From NCBI RefSeq assembly GCF_039812505.1, contig NZ_JBDIAQ010000004.1, positions 1-64,000 on the forward strand: DNA of 64,000 nucleotides. Reading direction: 5' to 3'. This document shows positions 7,724-15,236 of this stretch, piece after piece. Numbering within the stretch: position 1 is the first letter of the stretch; each line of letters opens with the position of its first letter. A program made the position numbers and the translations under genes. The notes below the pieces were generated by a model. It searched no databases and was not told where the DNA came from. It was given only the letters and a program-made list of their open reading frames with translations. This DNA is from Intrasporangium_A sp039812505 (GTDB lineage Bacteria > Actinomycetota > Actinomycetes > Actinomycetales > Dermatophilaceae).

Positions 7724-7846
7724 GTGCTGCCTCCCATCCGGACTTTCACCGTCGGTCCCGGAGTTCCACCAGGTCAACCGGCCGCTGGCTGCGGCCGGGT
7801 CGCGGACTGTCACCGCCGGCTCGGAATTGCACCGACCCCGGAGCAC
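7724..7846 (-). ncRNA. FMN riboswitch (RFN element)
   Basis: On the minus strand the classic conserved blocks occur in order: CTCCGGGGTCGGTG-AATTCCG, CCGGCGGT-A-AGTCCGCGACCC, GGTTGACCTGGTGGAACTCCGG, then GACCGACGGTGAAAGTCCGG and ATGGGAGGCAGC. The P1 stem is formed by AGCAC (7842-7846) and GTGCT (7724-7728). All six helices can be drawn. Binding of FMN represses downstream genes in this family. It sits 104 bp before ribM and therefore controls both import (ribM) and synthesis (ribD-ribE-ribBA-ribH) of riboflavin. Confidence 0.95.
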
Positions 7847-7910
7847 GTACTCGCATTATGGCACCGACCCGCGCCCGCGCCCCAACCGCCGGTCACCTGA
7901 CGAGAGGCAC

Positions 7911-7944
7911 GGGTATGCCGCCGAGCCGGCCGAGCGGCATACCC
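7911..7944 (-). terminator. Perfect 11-bp hairpin downstream of rpe
   Basis: GGGTATGCCGC (7911-7921) pairs with GCGGCATACCC (7934-7944) around a 12-nt loop. It lies 42 bp beyond the rpe stop. The same stem core, GGTATGCCGC, forms the hairpin at 61929-61964 behind another minus-strand gene, so this is a repeated terminator-like element. A smaller CCACC/GGTGG palindrome follows at once on the plus strand. Confidence 0.65.
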
Positions 7945-7986
7945 ACCACCCGGGGGTGGCCCGGTGGGCAGGACGGCTCGGCGGCC

Positions 7987-8643
7987 TCAGTGCGCGTGGC
8001 GTTGCGCGAGGGCGCGCAGCCGCTCCACGGCGGCGGCGGCGTCCGGCGCGCCGTACACGGCGGACCCGGCGACGAAGACGTCGGCACCGGCGTCGGCGCA
8101 TCGTTCGAGCGTGTCGCTGCCGACCCCCCCGTCGACCTGCACCCAGATCTCGCCGCCGTGGCGCCGGACCGCCTCGCGCACCTCGCGCACCTTGGGCAGC
8201 TGGTCGGCCAGGAAGGACTGGCCGCCGAAGCCGGGCTCGACGGTCATCACCAGGACCATGTCGAGCTCGGGCAGCAGGTCCGCGTAGGGCGCGAACGGCG
8301 TGCCCGGCTTCAGCGCCATCGCCGCCCGGGCGCCGGCGGCGCGGATCGCCCGGGCGAGGGTCCGCGGGTCGCGGGCCGCCTCGACGTGGAAGGTCACCGA
8401 GCCGCACCCCGCCTCGGCGTACCCGGGCGCCCAGCGGTCCGGGTCCTCGATCATCAGGTGCGCGTCGATCGGGACCGGGCTGACCTGCAGCAGCGCCTCG
8501 ACGACGGGCAGCCCGAGCGTGAGGTTGGGCACGAAGTGGTTGTCCATCACGTCCACGTGCGCCCAGTCGGCGTTGGCGATCCGCTTCAGCTCCGCCTCGA
8601 GGTTGGCGAAGTCGGCGGACAGGATGCTCGGTGAGATCAGCAC
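7987..8643 (-). CDS. rpe: Ribulose-phosphate 3-epimerase
   Basis: The 218-residue TIM barrel interconverts ribulose 5-phosphate and xylulose 5-phosphate. Signature stretches are ISPSILSADFANLEAELKRI at the N-terminus, WAHVDVMDNHFVPNLTLG with metal ligands, VLVMTVEPGFGGQSF, and IWVQVDGGVGSDTLERC. The start is GTG at 8641-8643 with a TAGGCT box only 6 nt upstream, so the mRNA looks leaderless. It ends at a strong hairpin before the FMN riboswitch, so it is transcribed apart from the rib genes although its product feeds RibB. Confidence 0.96.
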   Translation of the reverse strand: MLISPSILSADFANLEAELKRIANADWAHVDVMDNHFVPNLTLGLPVVEALLQVSPVPIDAHLMIEDPDRWAPGYAEAGCGSVTFHVEAARDPRTLARAIRAAGARAAMALKPGTPFAPYADLLPELDMVLVMTVEPGFGGQSFLADQLPKVREVREAVRRHGGEIWVQVDGGVGSDTLERCADAGADVFVAGSAVYGAPDAAAAVERLRALAQRHAH

Positions 8644-8649
8644 GGGCCC

Positions 8650-8655
8650 AGCCTA
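8650..8655 (-). promoter_or_regulatory. Candidate -10 box (TAGGCT) for leaderless rpe mRNA
   Basis: TAGGCT ends 6 nt before the rpe GTG and no Shine-Dalgarno sequence is present. The spacing matches transcription starting on the start codon. It lies in the 40-bp gap behind fgd, so rpe can be read independently of that gene. Confidence 0.5.
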
Positions 8656-8683
8656 GGCGCGCCGGGCCGGCCGCCCGCCGCCC

Positions 8684-9703
8684 TCACGGCTTCCCGGGGA
8701 CGAGCTCGCGCAGCCCCGGGACCACGTCCTCGACGAAGCTGGTGAGGAAGCGTTCCTGGTCGTGGCCCGGTCCGTGCACGACCAGGTGGTCGAAGCCGAG
8801 GTCGGTGTACTCCTTGACCCGGGCCACGACCTCGGCGGGGTCCGCGGTGGCTATCCAGCGCTTCGTCACCGTCGCCAGGGGCAGCCGGTCGGCGGCCGCC
8901 TCCATCTCCTGGGGGCTGGCGATCGAGTGCTTCTGCTCCGCGCTGAGCGACAGCGGCGCCCAGAACCGGCAGTTCTCGGCCGCCTGGTCGGCGTCCCGGT
9001 CGTAGGAGATCTTCAGCTCGATCATCCGGTCGATCCCCGCCGCACTGCGACCGGCCTTCTGCCGGCCCTCGGCGACCGCGGGCAGCAGCGCGTCCGAGTA
9101 GAGGGCGGCCCCCTTGCCGGAGGTGCAGATGAACCCGTCGCCCACCCGCCCGGCGTACCGTGCGACCAGCGGTCCGCCGGCGGCGACGTAGACCGCGGGC
9201 AGCGGGTCCGGACGGTCGTAGATCCGGGCCCCGACGGTCCGGTAGTAGTCGCCCTCGAACGTCACCTCGTCCTCGGTCCACAGGGCGCGGATCAGGCGCA
9301 CCGCCTCACGGAGCCTGCCGAAGCGCTCCTTGAAGGCCGGCCACTCCCCTTCCGCCACGGACCCGACGGCGATCTCGTTGAGCGCCTCTCCCGTACCGAC
9401 CCCGAGCATCACCCGACCGGGAGCCAGGCACCCCATCGTGGCGAACGCCTGGGCGATGACGGGCGGGTTGTAGCGGAACGTCGGAGTCAGAACCGAGGTG
9501 CCGACGACGACGCGTTCGGTACGAGCCAGGACCCAGGGCATCCAGCCCAGCGCGCTGGGCGCGTGCCCGCCGGTGAGGCGCCACGGCTGGAAGTGGTCGG
9601 AGATCATCACCGAGTCGAGGCCGAGCCGTTCGGCCAGCACCGCGTACTCGCCGAGCTCCTTGGGGCCGAACTGCTCGGCCGACGCCTTGTAACCGATCTT
9701 CAT
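8684..9703 (-). CDS. fgd: F420-dependent glucose-6-phosphate dehydrogenase
   Basis: The 339-residue protein belongs to the luciferase-like family and closely resembles mycobacterial Fgd1. Shared stretches are MKIGYKASAEQFGPKELGEY (Fgd1 has GYKASAEQF), VMISDHFQPWR with the active-site His, GTSVLTPTFRYNPPVIAQAF, GTGEALNEIA and FICTSGKG. The enzyme oxidises glucose 6-phosphate and reduces F420 to F420H2, the hydride donor for F420-dependent oxidoreductases. It starts with ATG after AGAGGAAGG. It lies 133 bp downstream of fbiC and may belong to that operon or have its own promoter. Confidence 0.95.
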   Translation of the reverse strand: MKIGYKASAEQFGPKELGEYAVLAERLGLDSVMISDHFQPWRLTGGHAPSALGWMPWVLARTERVVVGTSVLTPTFRYNPPVIAQAFATMGCLAPGRVMLGVGTGEALNEIAVGSVAEGEWPAFKERFGRLREAVRLIRALWTEDEVTFEGDYYRTVGARIYDRPDPLPAVYVAAGGPLVARYAGRVGDGFICTSGKGAALYSDALLPAVAEGRQKAGRSAAGIDRMIELKISYDRDADQAAENCRFWAPLSLSAEQKHSIASPQEMEAAADRLPLATVTKRWIATADPAEVVARVKEYTDLGFDHLVVHGPGHDQERFLTSFVEDVVPGLRELVPGKP

Positions 9704-9836
9704 GTGCCTTCCTCTCCCTCTCGTGACGTGCTGCTCGCACCTGGCCGGCGCCCCTTGCGGGCCCGGGAACGGCCGGCCGACGGGTCGATGGGTCCTGCCG
9801 CGGTCCGGCCGGCCTGCGTCGCGACCACGCCCGTCC

Positions 9837-12461
9837 TCACGAGCACGGCGCGCTCCCGACCAGGGGCAGGGACCGGCGGCTGCGCTCCACGAAGACGTCG
9901 AACCCCGCCGCCCGTGCGGTGGCCTCGTCCGGCACCCGGCCGTATGTCGTGGTGCGCTGGCGCACCGGCCGTCCGGCGAGGTCGGCGATGGAGCGCATCT
10001 CGGCGATGGACTTCAGCGACCCGAAGGACGAGCCGGCCATCCGGCTGATCGTCTCCTCCATCAGGGTCCCGCCCAGATCGTCCGCCCCGGAGCCCAGCAT
10101 CGTGGCGCAGCCGCTCGGACCGAGCTTGACCCACGAGCACTGCACGTGGTCCACGAGTCCGTGCAGCATGACCCGGGCCAGCGCGTGCACGGCGAGGTTC
10201 TCCCGTGGGCTGGGTCCCGGCCGGGCCAGGCCGGCCAGGTAGATCGGCGCGTTGTGGTGGATGAAGGGCAGCGGCACGAACTCGGTGAAGCCGCCGGTCT
10301 CGGCCTGGATCCGCGCCAGCAGGCGCAGGTGCCCGACCCAGTGACCGGGGTGGTCGACGTGTCCGTACATCATGGTCGCGGTGGTGGGGATGCCGAGCCG
10401 GTGCGCGGTCGTGACGACCTCGACCCAGGCCGAGGTCGGCAGCTTGCCCTTGGTGAGCACCCACCTGACCTCGTCGTCCAGGATCTCCGCCGCCGTACCG
10501 GGCAGCGAGTCCACCCCGGCCTCGCGAGCACGTTGCAGCCACTCCCTGACCGGGATCCCCATCCGGGTCGCGCCGTTCAGGACCTCCATCGGCGAGAAGG
10601 CGTGCAGGTGCAGGTCCGGCGCCGCGGACTTGACCGCCCGCGCGAGGTCGAAGTAGAAGGTGTCCGGCAGCCGGGGGTCGATCCCGCCCTGCATGCAGAC
10701 CTCCGTGGCGCCGACCTCCCACGCCTCCCTGGTCCGTCCGGAGACCTGCTCCAGGGACAGCGTGTAGGAGTCGGCGTCGTCACGGCGTTGCGCGAAGGCA
10801 CAGAAGCGGCATCCGGTGTAGCAGACGTTGGTGAAGTTGATGTTCCGGTTGACCACGAAGGTGACCTCGTCGCCGACGGTGTCGGCGCGCAGCGCGTCGG
10901 CCAGTGAGCACAGCCGCGCCAGCGCCTCGCCGTCGCAGGACGCCAGGGCCAGGGCCTCCTCGTCGGAGAGCGCACCGGGACGGCTCTCGGCGGCCCGGAG
11001 CGCCGTCTTCACGTCGGCGGGCAGCCGCTCCGGCGCAGCGACGCGCCCCGCCTCGGCTCGCACCGCCGCCCAGCTCCCGAAGGCTCCGCCGGCTGCGTCC
11101 CGGTCGCTGCGTCCGGCCGACCGGCGCCCCTCCCGGTCGATCGCCACGTGCAGGTCGGTCCGGCCGGAGGCCTGCACCCCCGGTCCCGCTGCACCCGCCA
11201 CGTCGGCTGCCACGGAGACCGGGTCCTGCCACGGCCGCCCGGTGACCACCCCGCCCACCCGGGCCAGCCCGGTCCCGGGGTCGGCGAGCGCAGCCACGTG
11301 CTCGGCCAGCCTCGGGTGGACCCACGGCTCGCCGCGGAGCACGAACTCGGGCCGGACCGCCAGCCGTTCCGCCAGCGTGAACCCGGCCGCCCGGGTGGCG
11401 TCCTGCAGCGCCTGCACCTGCGGCCACGCCCGCTCCGGGTTGACGTGGTCCACGGTGACGGGAGACACCCCACCCCAGTCGTCGATGCCGGCCGCGAGCA
11501 GGTCGGCAAGCGACTCCGGCTCGGTCAGGTTGGGCGGTGCCTGGAGCGACACGCCGGGACCGAGCACGATCCGGGCGACGGCGATCGTGGCGAGGTACTC
11601 CTCGTGCGCCAGGTCGGGAACGGCCCGCATGGCAGTGTCCGGCTTGGCCCGGAAGTTCTGGACGATCACCTCCTGGATCCCCGAGTAGAGCCGGGCGATC
11701 GTGCGCAGCTGGAGCAGCGCGTCGGCCCGCTCCGGCAGGTTCTCCCCGATGCCCACCAGCAGCCCGGTCGTGAACGGGACGTTGACCCGTCCGGCGTCGT
11801 GCAGCGTGCGCAACCGGACCGCCGGCTGCTTGTCGGGCGAGCCGTGGTGGCAGCCGCCCGGCTCCGACCACAGCCGCTCCGACGTGGTCTCCAGCATCAT
11901 CCCCATCGAGGCCGCGACGGGCTTGAGCCGCTGCAGCTCCTCCCACGAGAGCACGCCGGGGTTCAGATGCGGCAACAGGCCGGTCTCCTCGAGCACCCTG
12001 ATCGCGAGCGCGCGCAGGTAGTCGACCGTCGAGGCATACCCCTTGCTCTGCAGCCACTGCGCCGCCTCGGACCACCTGCCCTCCGGCCGGTCGCCCAGGG
12101 TGAACAGCGCCTCCTTGCACCCGGCGTCGGCCCCCGCGCGGCAGATCTCGAGCACCTCGTCCGGGGACAGGTACGGTTGCGCTACCTTGGCGGGCGGCTG
12201 GACGAACGTGCAGTAGTGACAGCGGTCCCGGCAGAGCCGGGTGACGGGGACGAACACGTTGCGCGAGTAGGTGATCGTGGCGGCCCGTCCCTGGTCGGCC
12301 AGCGCCCGGTCGCGGATCCCGGCGGCGATCCCGCACAGCTCGGCCAGCGCTTCTGCTCGTACCGCCAGGAGCGGGACGAGCTCGTTCGCCGACAGGGTGC
12401 GACCGAGCGCCGCCCGGTGCAGGGCACGGCTGACCTCTCGGGGGTTGGGCTCCGTGGTCAT
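9837..12461 (-). CDS. fbiC: FbiC, 7,8-didemethyl-8-hydroxy-5-deazariboflavin (FO) synthase
   Basis: The 874-residue protein is the fused CofG-CofH radical-SAM enzyme that joins tyrosine to 5-amino-6-ribitylaminouracil to make FO, the deazaflavin core of F420. Each half has its CX3CX2C cluster: CRDRCHYC near residue 77 and CYTGCRFC near residue 545. GVSPVTVDHVNPE marks the CofG half; EVCMQGGIDPRLPD and HAFSPMEV mark the CofH half. It starts only 3 bp after the MaoC gene, so it is the terminal gene of the catabolic operon. FbiC is normally a lone housekeeping gene; this placement is unusual. Other F420 genes (fbiA, fbiB, fbiD) are not in the window. Confidence 0.96.
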   Translation of the reverse strand: MTTEPNPREVSRALHRAALGRTLSANELVPLLAVRAEALAELCGIAAGIRDRALADQGRAATITYSRNVFVPVTRLCRDRCHYCTFVQPPAKVAQPYLSPDEVLEICRAGADAGCKEALFTLGDRPEGRWSEAAQWLQSKGYASTVDYLRALAIRVLEETGLLPHLNPGVLSWEELQRLKPVAASMGMMLETTSERLWSEPGGCHHGSPDKQPAVRLRTLHDAGRVNVPFTTGLLVGIGENLPERADALLQLRTIARLYSGIQEVIVQNFRAKPDTAMRAVPDLAHEEYLATIAVARIVLGPGVSLQAPPNLTEPESLADLLAAGIDDWGGVSPVTVDHVNPERAWPQVQALQDATRAAGFTLAERLAVRPEFVLRGEPWVHPRLAEHVAALADPGTGLARVGGVVTGRPWQDPVSVAADVAGAAGPGVQASGRTDLHVAIDREGRRSAGRSDRDAAGGAFGSWAAVRAEAGRVAAPERLPADVKTALRAAESRPGALSDEEALALASCDGEALARLCSLADALRADTVGDEVTFVVNRNINFTNVCYTGCRFCAFAQRRDDADSYTLSLEQVSGRTREAWEVGATEVCMQGGIDPRLPDTFYFDLARAVKSAAPDLHLHAFSPMEVLNGATRMGIPVREWLQRAREAGVDSLPGTAAEILDDEVRWVLTKGKLPTSAWVEVVTTAHRLGIPTTATMMYGHVDHPGHWVGHLRLLARIQAETGGFTEFVPLPFIHHNAPIYLAGLARPGPSPRENLAVHALARVMLHGLVDHVQCSWVKLGPSGCATMLGSGADDLGGTLMEETISRMAGSSFGSLKSIAEMRSIADLAGRPVRQRTTTYGRVPDEATARAAGFDVFVERSRRSLPLVGSAPCS

Positions 12462-12464
12462 CGC

Positions 12465-13277
12465 TCAGGAACCGAACCGGGCCGTGCCGGCCTTGAGCAC
12501 GGTCAGCTCGCCGACGTTGGCCTCGAAGTGCGCCATACCGTCCCGGACCCCCGACCGGACCTCGATCTCGTCGCCGGGCAGCACCGGGGCGCTGAGCCGG
12601 ACGTTCAGCTCGGTGAGGTCCGCGGGGTGCTCCCCGGTCTGGTCCGCGACGATCCGGGTGGCGATACCGAGGGTGCACAGTCCGTGCAGGATCGGCCGCT
12701 CGAACCCGTTGGCCGACGCGACCTCGGGGTCGACGTGCACCGGGTGCCGGTCGCCGGTCAGCCGGTACAGCACCGCCTGCCCCCTGCTGGTGGCGTAGCG
12801 GTCGCTGTGGTCCAGCTCGACCGGCTCGGTCACCGGCCTGGCTGGGCCGCGTTCGCCACCGAAGCCGCCCAGGCCCGGCAGGAAGATGTCATAGGTCGCC
12901 GAGAACTCCCGCGCGGTCACCTCGATCTGCACCAGCGCGGCCTTGCCCTTGTCCAGGACGGCCGCGACCCGTCCGCTCATCTCGAGCGCTCCGGCGGGGG
13001 GCAGCGGATGGTGCACGACGAGTCCCTGGGCGGCGTGCAGCGAGCGGGTCGGGTCGTAGGCTCCCAGCCGGCCCGCGGCCTCGACCGCCCACAGCCCCAG
13101 TGCGCAGGCGTAGGTGGGCAGGACGCGCAGGTCTCGTTCGTAGACCAGGTCCAGCCGGTCCTCCGGCGCGCCGACCGCCAGCGCGTAGAGGATCGCAGCG
13201 GCCTCGTCGTACGACGCGGTGTGGCTGCCCAGGTCGGTGCCGGTCAGGTCGGCGAGCGCGCGTGTCATCTCGCTCAT
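12465..13277 (-). CDS. MaoC-family 2-enoyl-CoA hydratase (double hot-dog)
   Basis: The 270-residue protein has the two hot-dog halves of peroxisomal-type hydratase 2. The C-terminal half carries the signature LTGDRHPVHVDPEVA with the catalytic Asp and His at about residues 173-178, then GFERPILHGLCTLGIATRI. It should hydrate trans-2-enoyl-CoA to the (R)-3-hydroxyacyl-CoA. ATG at 13275-13277 overlaps the acyl-CoA dehydrogenase stop (ATGA). The signature has Arg where Asn is usual (GDxNP), a mild deviation. In this operon it would act after the dehydrogenase. Confidence 0.9.
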   Translation of the reverse strand: MSEMTRALADLTGTDLGSHTASYDEAAAILYALAVGAPEDRLDLVYERDLRVLPTYACALGLWAVEAAGRLGAYDPTRSLHAAQGLVVHHPLPPAGALEMSGRVAAVLDKGKAALVQIEVTAREFSATYDIFLPGLGGFGGERGPARPVTEPVELDHSDRYATSRGQAVLYRLTGDRHPVHVDPEVASANGFERPILHGLCTLGIATRIVADQTGEHPADLTELNVRLSAPVLPGDEIEVRSGVRDGMAHFEANVGELTVLKAGTARFGS

Positions 13278-14461
13278 CGGAACGCCGCCAGCCCGGTGAT
13301 CGCCTGACCGAGGGTGAGGGTATGGATCTCGTTGGTGCCCTCGTAGGTGTAGACCGACTCGAGGTTGGTCATGTGCCTGATGACCGGGTACTCCAGGGTG
13401 ATCCCGTTGGCGCCGAGGCTGTTGCGCGCCTCCCGGGCGACCTCGACGGCCTGACGGACGTTGTCCATCTTGCCGAAGCTCACCTGGGCAGGAGTCAGCC
13501 TCCCGGCGTCCTTGAGCCGGCCGAGGTGCAGTGCCACCAGGGTGGACCGGTTGACGCTGACCATCATCTCGACGAGCTTGCGCTGCACCAGCTGGAACCC
13601 GGCGATGGGCCTGCCGAACTGCTCGCGGCTCAGGCTGTAGTCCAGGGCTGCCTCGTAGCAGGCCCGAGCGGCCCCGACCGCGCCGAACAGGATGCCGAAC
13701 CGCGCCTCGTTCAGGCACGACAGCGGGCCGCGCAGACCGACGACGCCGGGCAGCACGGCAGACTCCGGCAGCCGGACGTCCTGCAGCACCAGCTCGGAGG
13801 TGACCGACGCCCGGAGCGAGGCCTTGGCATGGATGTTGCTGGCGGCGAACCCGGGCGTCGTCGTGGGGACGACGAAGCCGCGGATGCCCTCGTCGGTCCG
13901 CGCCCAGACGACGGCGACATCGGCGATGCCGCCGTTGGTGATCCACATCTTGGTGCCGTTGAGCACCCAGTCGGAGCCGTCCCGTCGGGCGACGGTGCGC
14001 ATGCTGCCCGGGTCCGACCCGGAGTCGGGCTCGGTGAGGCCGAAGCAGCCGATCGCCTCGCCTGCGGCCATCTGGGGCAGCCACTCCTGCTTCTGCTCCT
14101 CGGAGCCGAACGCGTGGATGGGGAACATGGCCAGCGAGCCCTGCACGGACACGAAGCTGCGGAACCCGGAGTCACCCGCCTCGAGCTCGAGGCAGGCCAA
14201 GCCGTAGCTGACCGCGTTGGTGCCGGCGCAGCCGTAACCGTCCAGGTGCATACCGAGCAGCCCCAGGCTGCCCATCTCGGTGGCGAGGTCGCGAGGGAAG
14301 ACGCCTTCCTCGTACCACCCGGCTATGTCGGGCAGGACACGGTCGACGACGAAACGTCGCACGGTCTGCTTGATCGCGCGTTCGTCCTCGTCCAGCAGGC
14401 CGTCGACGGCCAGGAAGTCGCGTGGGTCGTTGGCCCGGCGCGGGTCCAGGGCTTTGCTCAT
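13274..14461 (-). CDS. Acyl-CoA dehydrogenase, glutaryl-CoA dehydrogenase-like
   Basis: The 395-residue flavoprotein has the length and motifs of bacterial glutaryl-CoA dehydrogenase. The FAD and substrate region reads GCFGLTEPDSGSDPGSMRT and WVLNGTKMWITNGGIADV. The catalytic base is the Glu of SVYTYEGTNEIHTL near the C-terminus. The N-terminal DLLDEDERAIKQTVRRF-like stretch is typical of this subgroup. ATG at 14459-14461 follows AGGAG. It overlaps the MaoC gene by 4 bp. It may convert glutaryl-CoA to crotonyl-CoA, or another acyl-CoA specific to this pathway; the Arg that holds the glutaryl carboxylate was not checked. Confidence 0.88.
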   Translation of the reverse strand: MSKALDPRRANDPRDFLAVDGLLDEDERAIKQTVRRFVVDRVLPDIAGWYEEGVFPRDLATEMGSLGLLGMHLDGYGCAGTNAVSYGLACLELEAGDSGFRSFVSVQGSLAMFPIHAFGSEEQKQEWLPQMAAGEAIGCFGLTEPDSGSDPGSMRTVARRDGSDWVLNGTKMWITNGGIADVAVVWARTDEGIRGFVVPTTTPGFAASNIHAKASLRASVTSELVLQDVRLPESAVLPGVVGLRGPLSCLNEARFGILFGAVGAARACYEAALDYSLSREQFGRPIAGFQLVQRKLVEMMVSVNRSTLVALHLGRLKDAGRLTPAQVSFGKMDNVRQAVEVAREARNSLGANGITLEYPVIRHMTNLESVYTYEGTNEIHTLTLGQAITGLAAFR

Positions 14462-14471
14462 CGTGGCTCCT

Positions 14472-15236
14472 TCATCTCGTGGTGGTCGGCTCACGGCCCA
14501 CGTGGCGGTCGTGGGCCGCCTGGATCGCCCGGTGCCTGGCCGGTGAGTCGAGCAGTTCGATCCGGCGTTGCTGCCAGTGCGCGGCGTCGATGTCGTCGCT
14601 GACGACGGCGTCGAGGAAGCCCTTGGTGGCGGCCACCGCCGCCAGCTCGGTCGCCGCGATCCGCGCGAGCAGCTCGGTGGCGTGCCCGGCCGTCGCGCCG
14701 CCGGGGACCACGGCGCTGGCCAGTCCGGCGGCCACGGCGGCCGGACCGCCGAACCGCTCACCGAGCAGGAACAGCCGGCGGACCGCGTCGATCGGGTAGG
14801 TACGGGCGTGCCGGTCCAGTGCGTCGGGGCTGTAGAGCAGCCCCAGGCGGATCGCCGGCACCTGGACGTAGCCGTCCTCGGCGATGACGCGCAGGTCGCA
14901 GGCCAGCGCGAGGTCGGCCGCCGCCCCGAGGCACGGCCCCTCGACGGCGGCCACGACGACGCGCGGGCACTGCAGGATCGCGGCGCGGACCCGGGTGACG
15001 TCGTCGTCGTACGCCAGGTCTGCCCGCGTCCCGGTCAGCTCGGCGAAGTCGGCGCCGGCCGAGAAGGTGGTTCCCGCGCCGCGCAGCACCAGGCCGGTCA
15101 CGTCGTCGGGGATGTCGGCCAGTGCGTCGGCCAGCCCACGAAGCATGTCGCGGGTCAGGGCGTTGCGCCGTCGCGGCGCGTCGAGCACCAGGTGCAGGAC
15201 GCCGCCGTGTCGCTCCGTGGCCAGGCCCGCCGTCAT
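14472..15236 (-). CDS. Enoyl-CoA hydratase/isomerase family protein
   Basis: This 254-residue crotonase-fold protein starts MTAGLATERHGGVLHLVLDA. The oxyanion hole is formed by FSAGADFAEL and GPCLGAAADLALACDLRV. The usual catalytic Glu pair is not obvious: the position after the second oxyanion loop reads AAADLALA, and IRLGLLYSPDALDRH replaces the normal P-E-x-x-LG stretch. It may therefore be an isomerase, thioesterase or ring-cleaving hydrolase rather than a hydratase. ATG overlaps the amidase stop. The double presence with MaoC hints at distinct roles. Confidence 0.82.
   Translation of the reverse strand: MTAGLATERHGGVLHLVLDAPRRRNALTRDMLRGLADALADIPDDVTGLVLRGAGTTFSAGADFAELTGTRADLAYDDDVTRVRAAILQCPRVVVAAVEGPCLGAAADLALACDLRVIAEDGYVQVPAIRLGLLYSPDALDRHARTYPIDAVRRLFLLGERFGGPAAVAAGLASAVVPGGATAGHATELLARIAATELAAVAATKGFLDAVVSDDIDAAHWQQRRIELLDSPARHRAIQAAHDRHVGREPTTTR

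Noticed and set aside
9771..9814. GGCCGGCC at 9771-9778 and 9807-9814 as an fbiC terminator
   Set aside because: The two words are self-palindromic and the loop would be 28 nt. Such words arise easily at this GC content, so the evidence is too weak.
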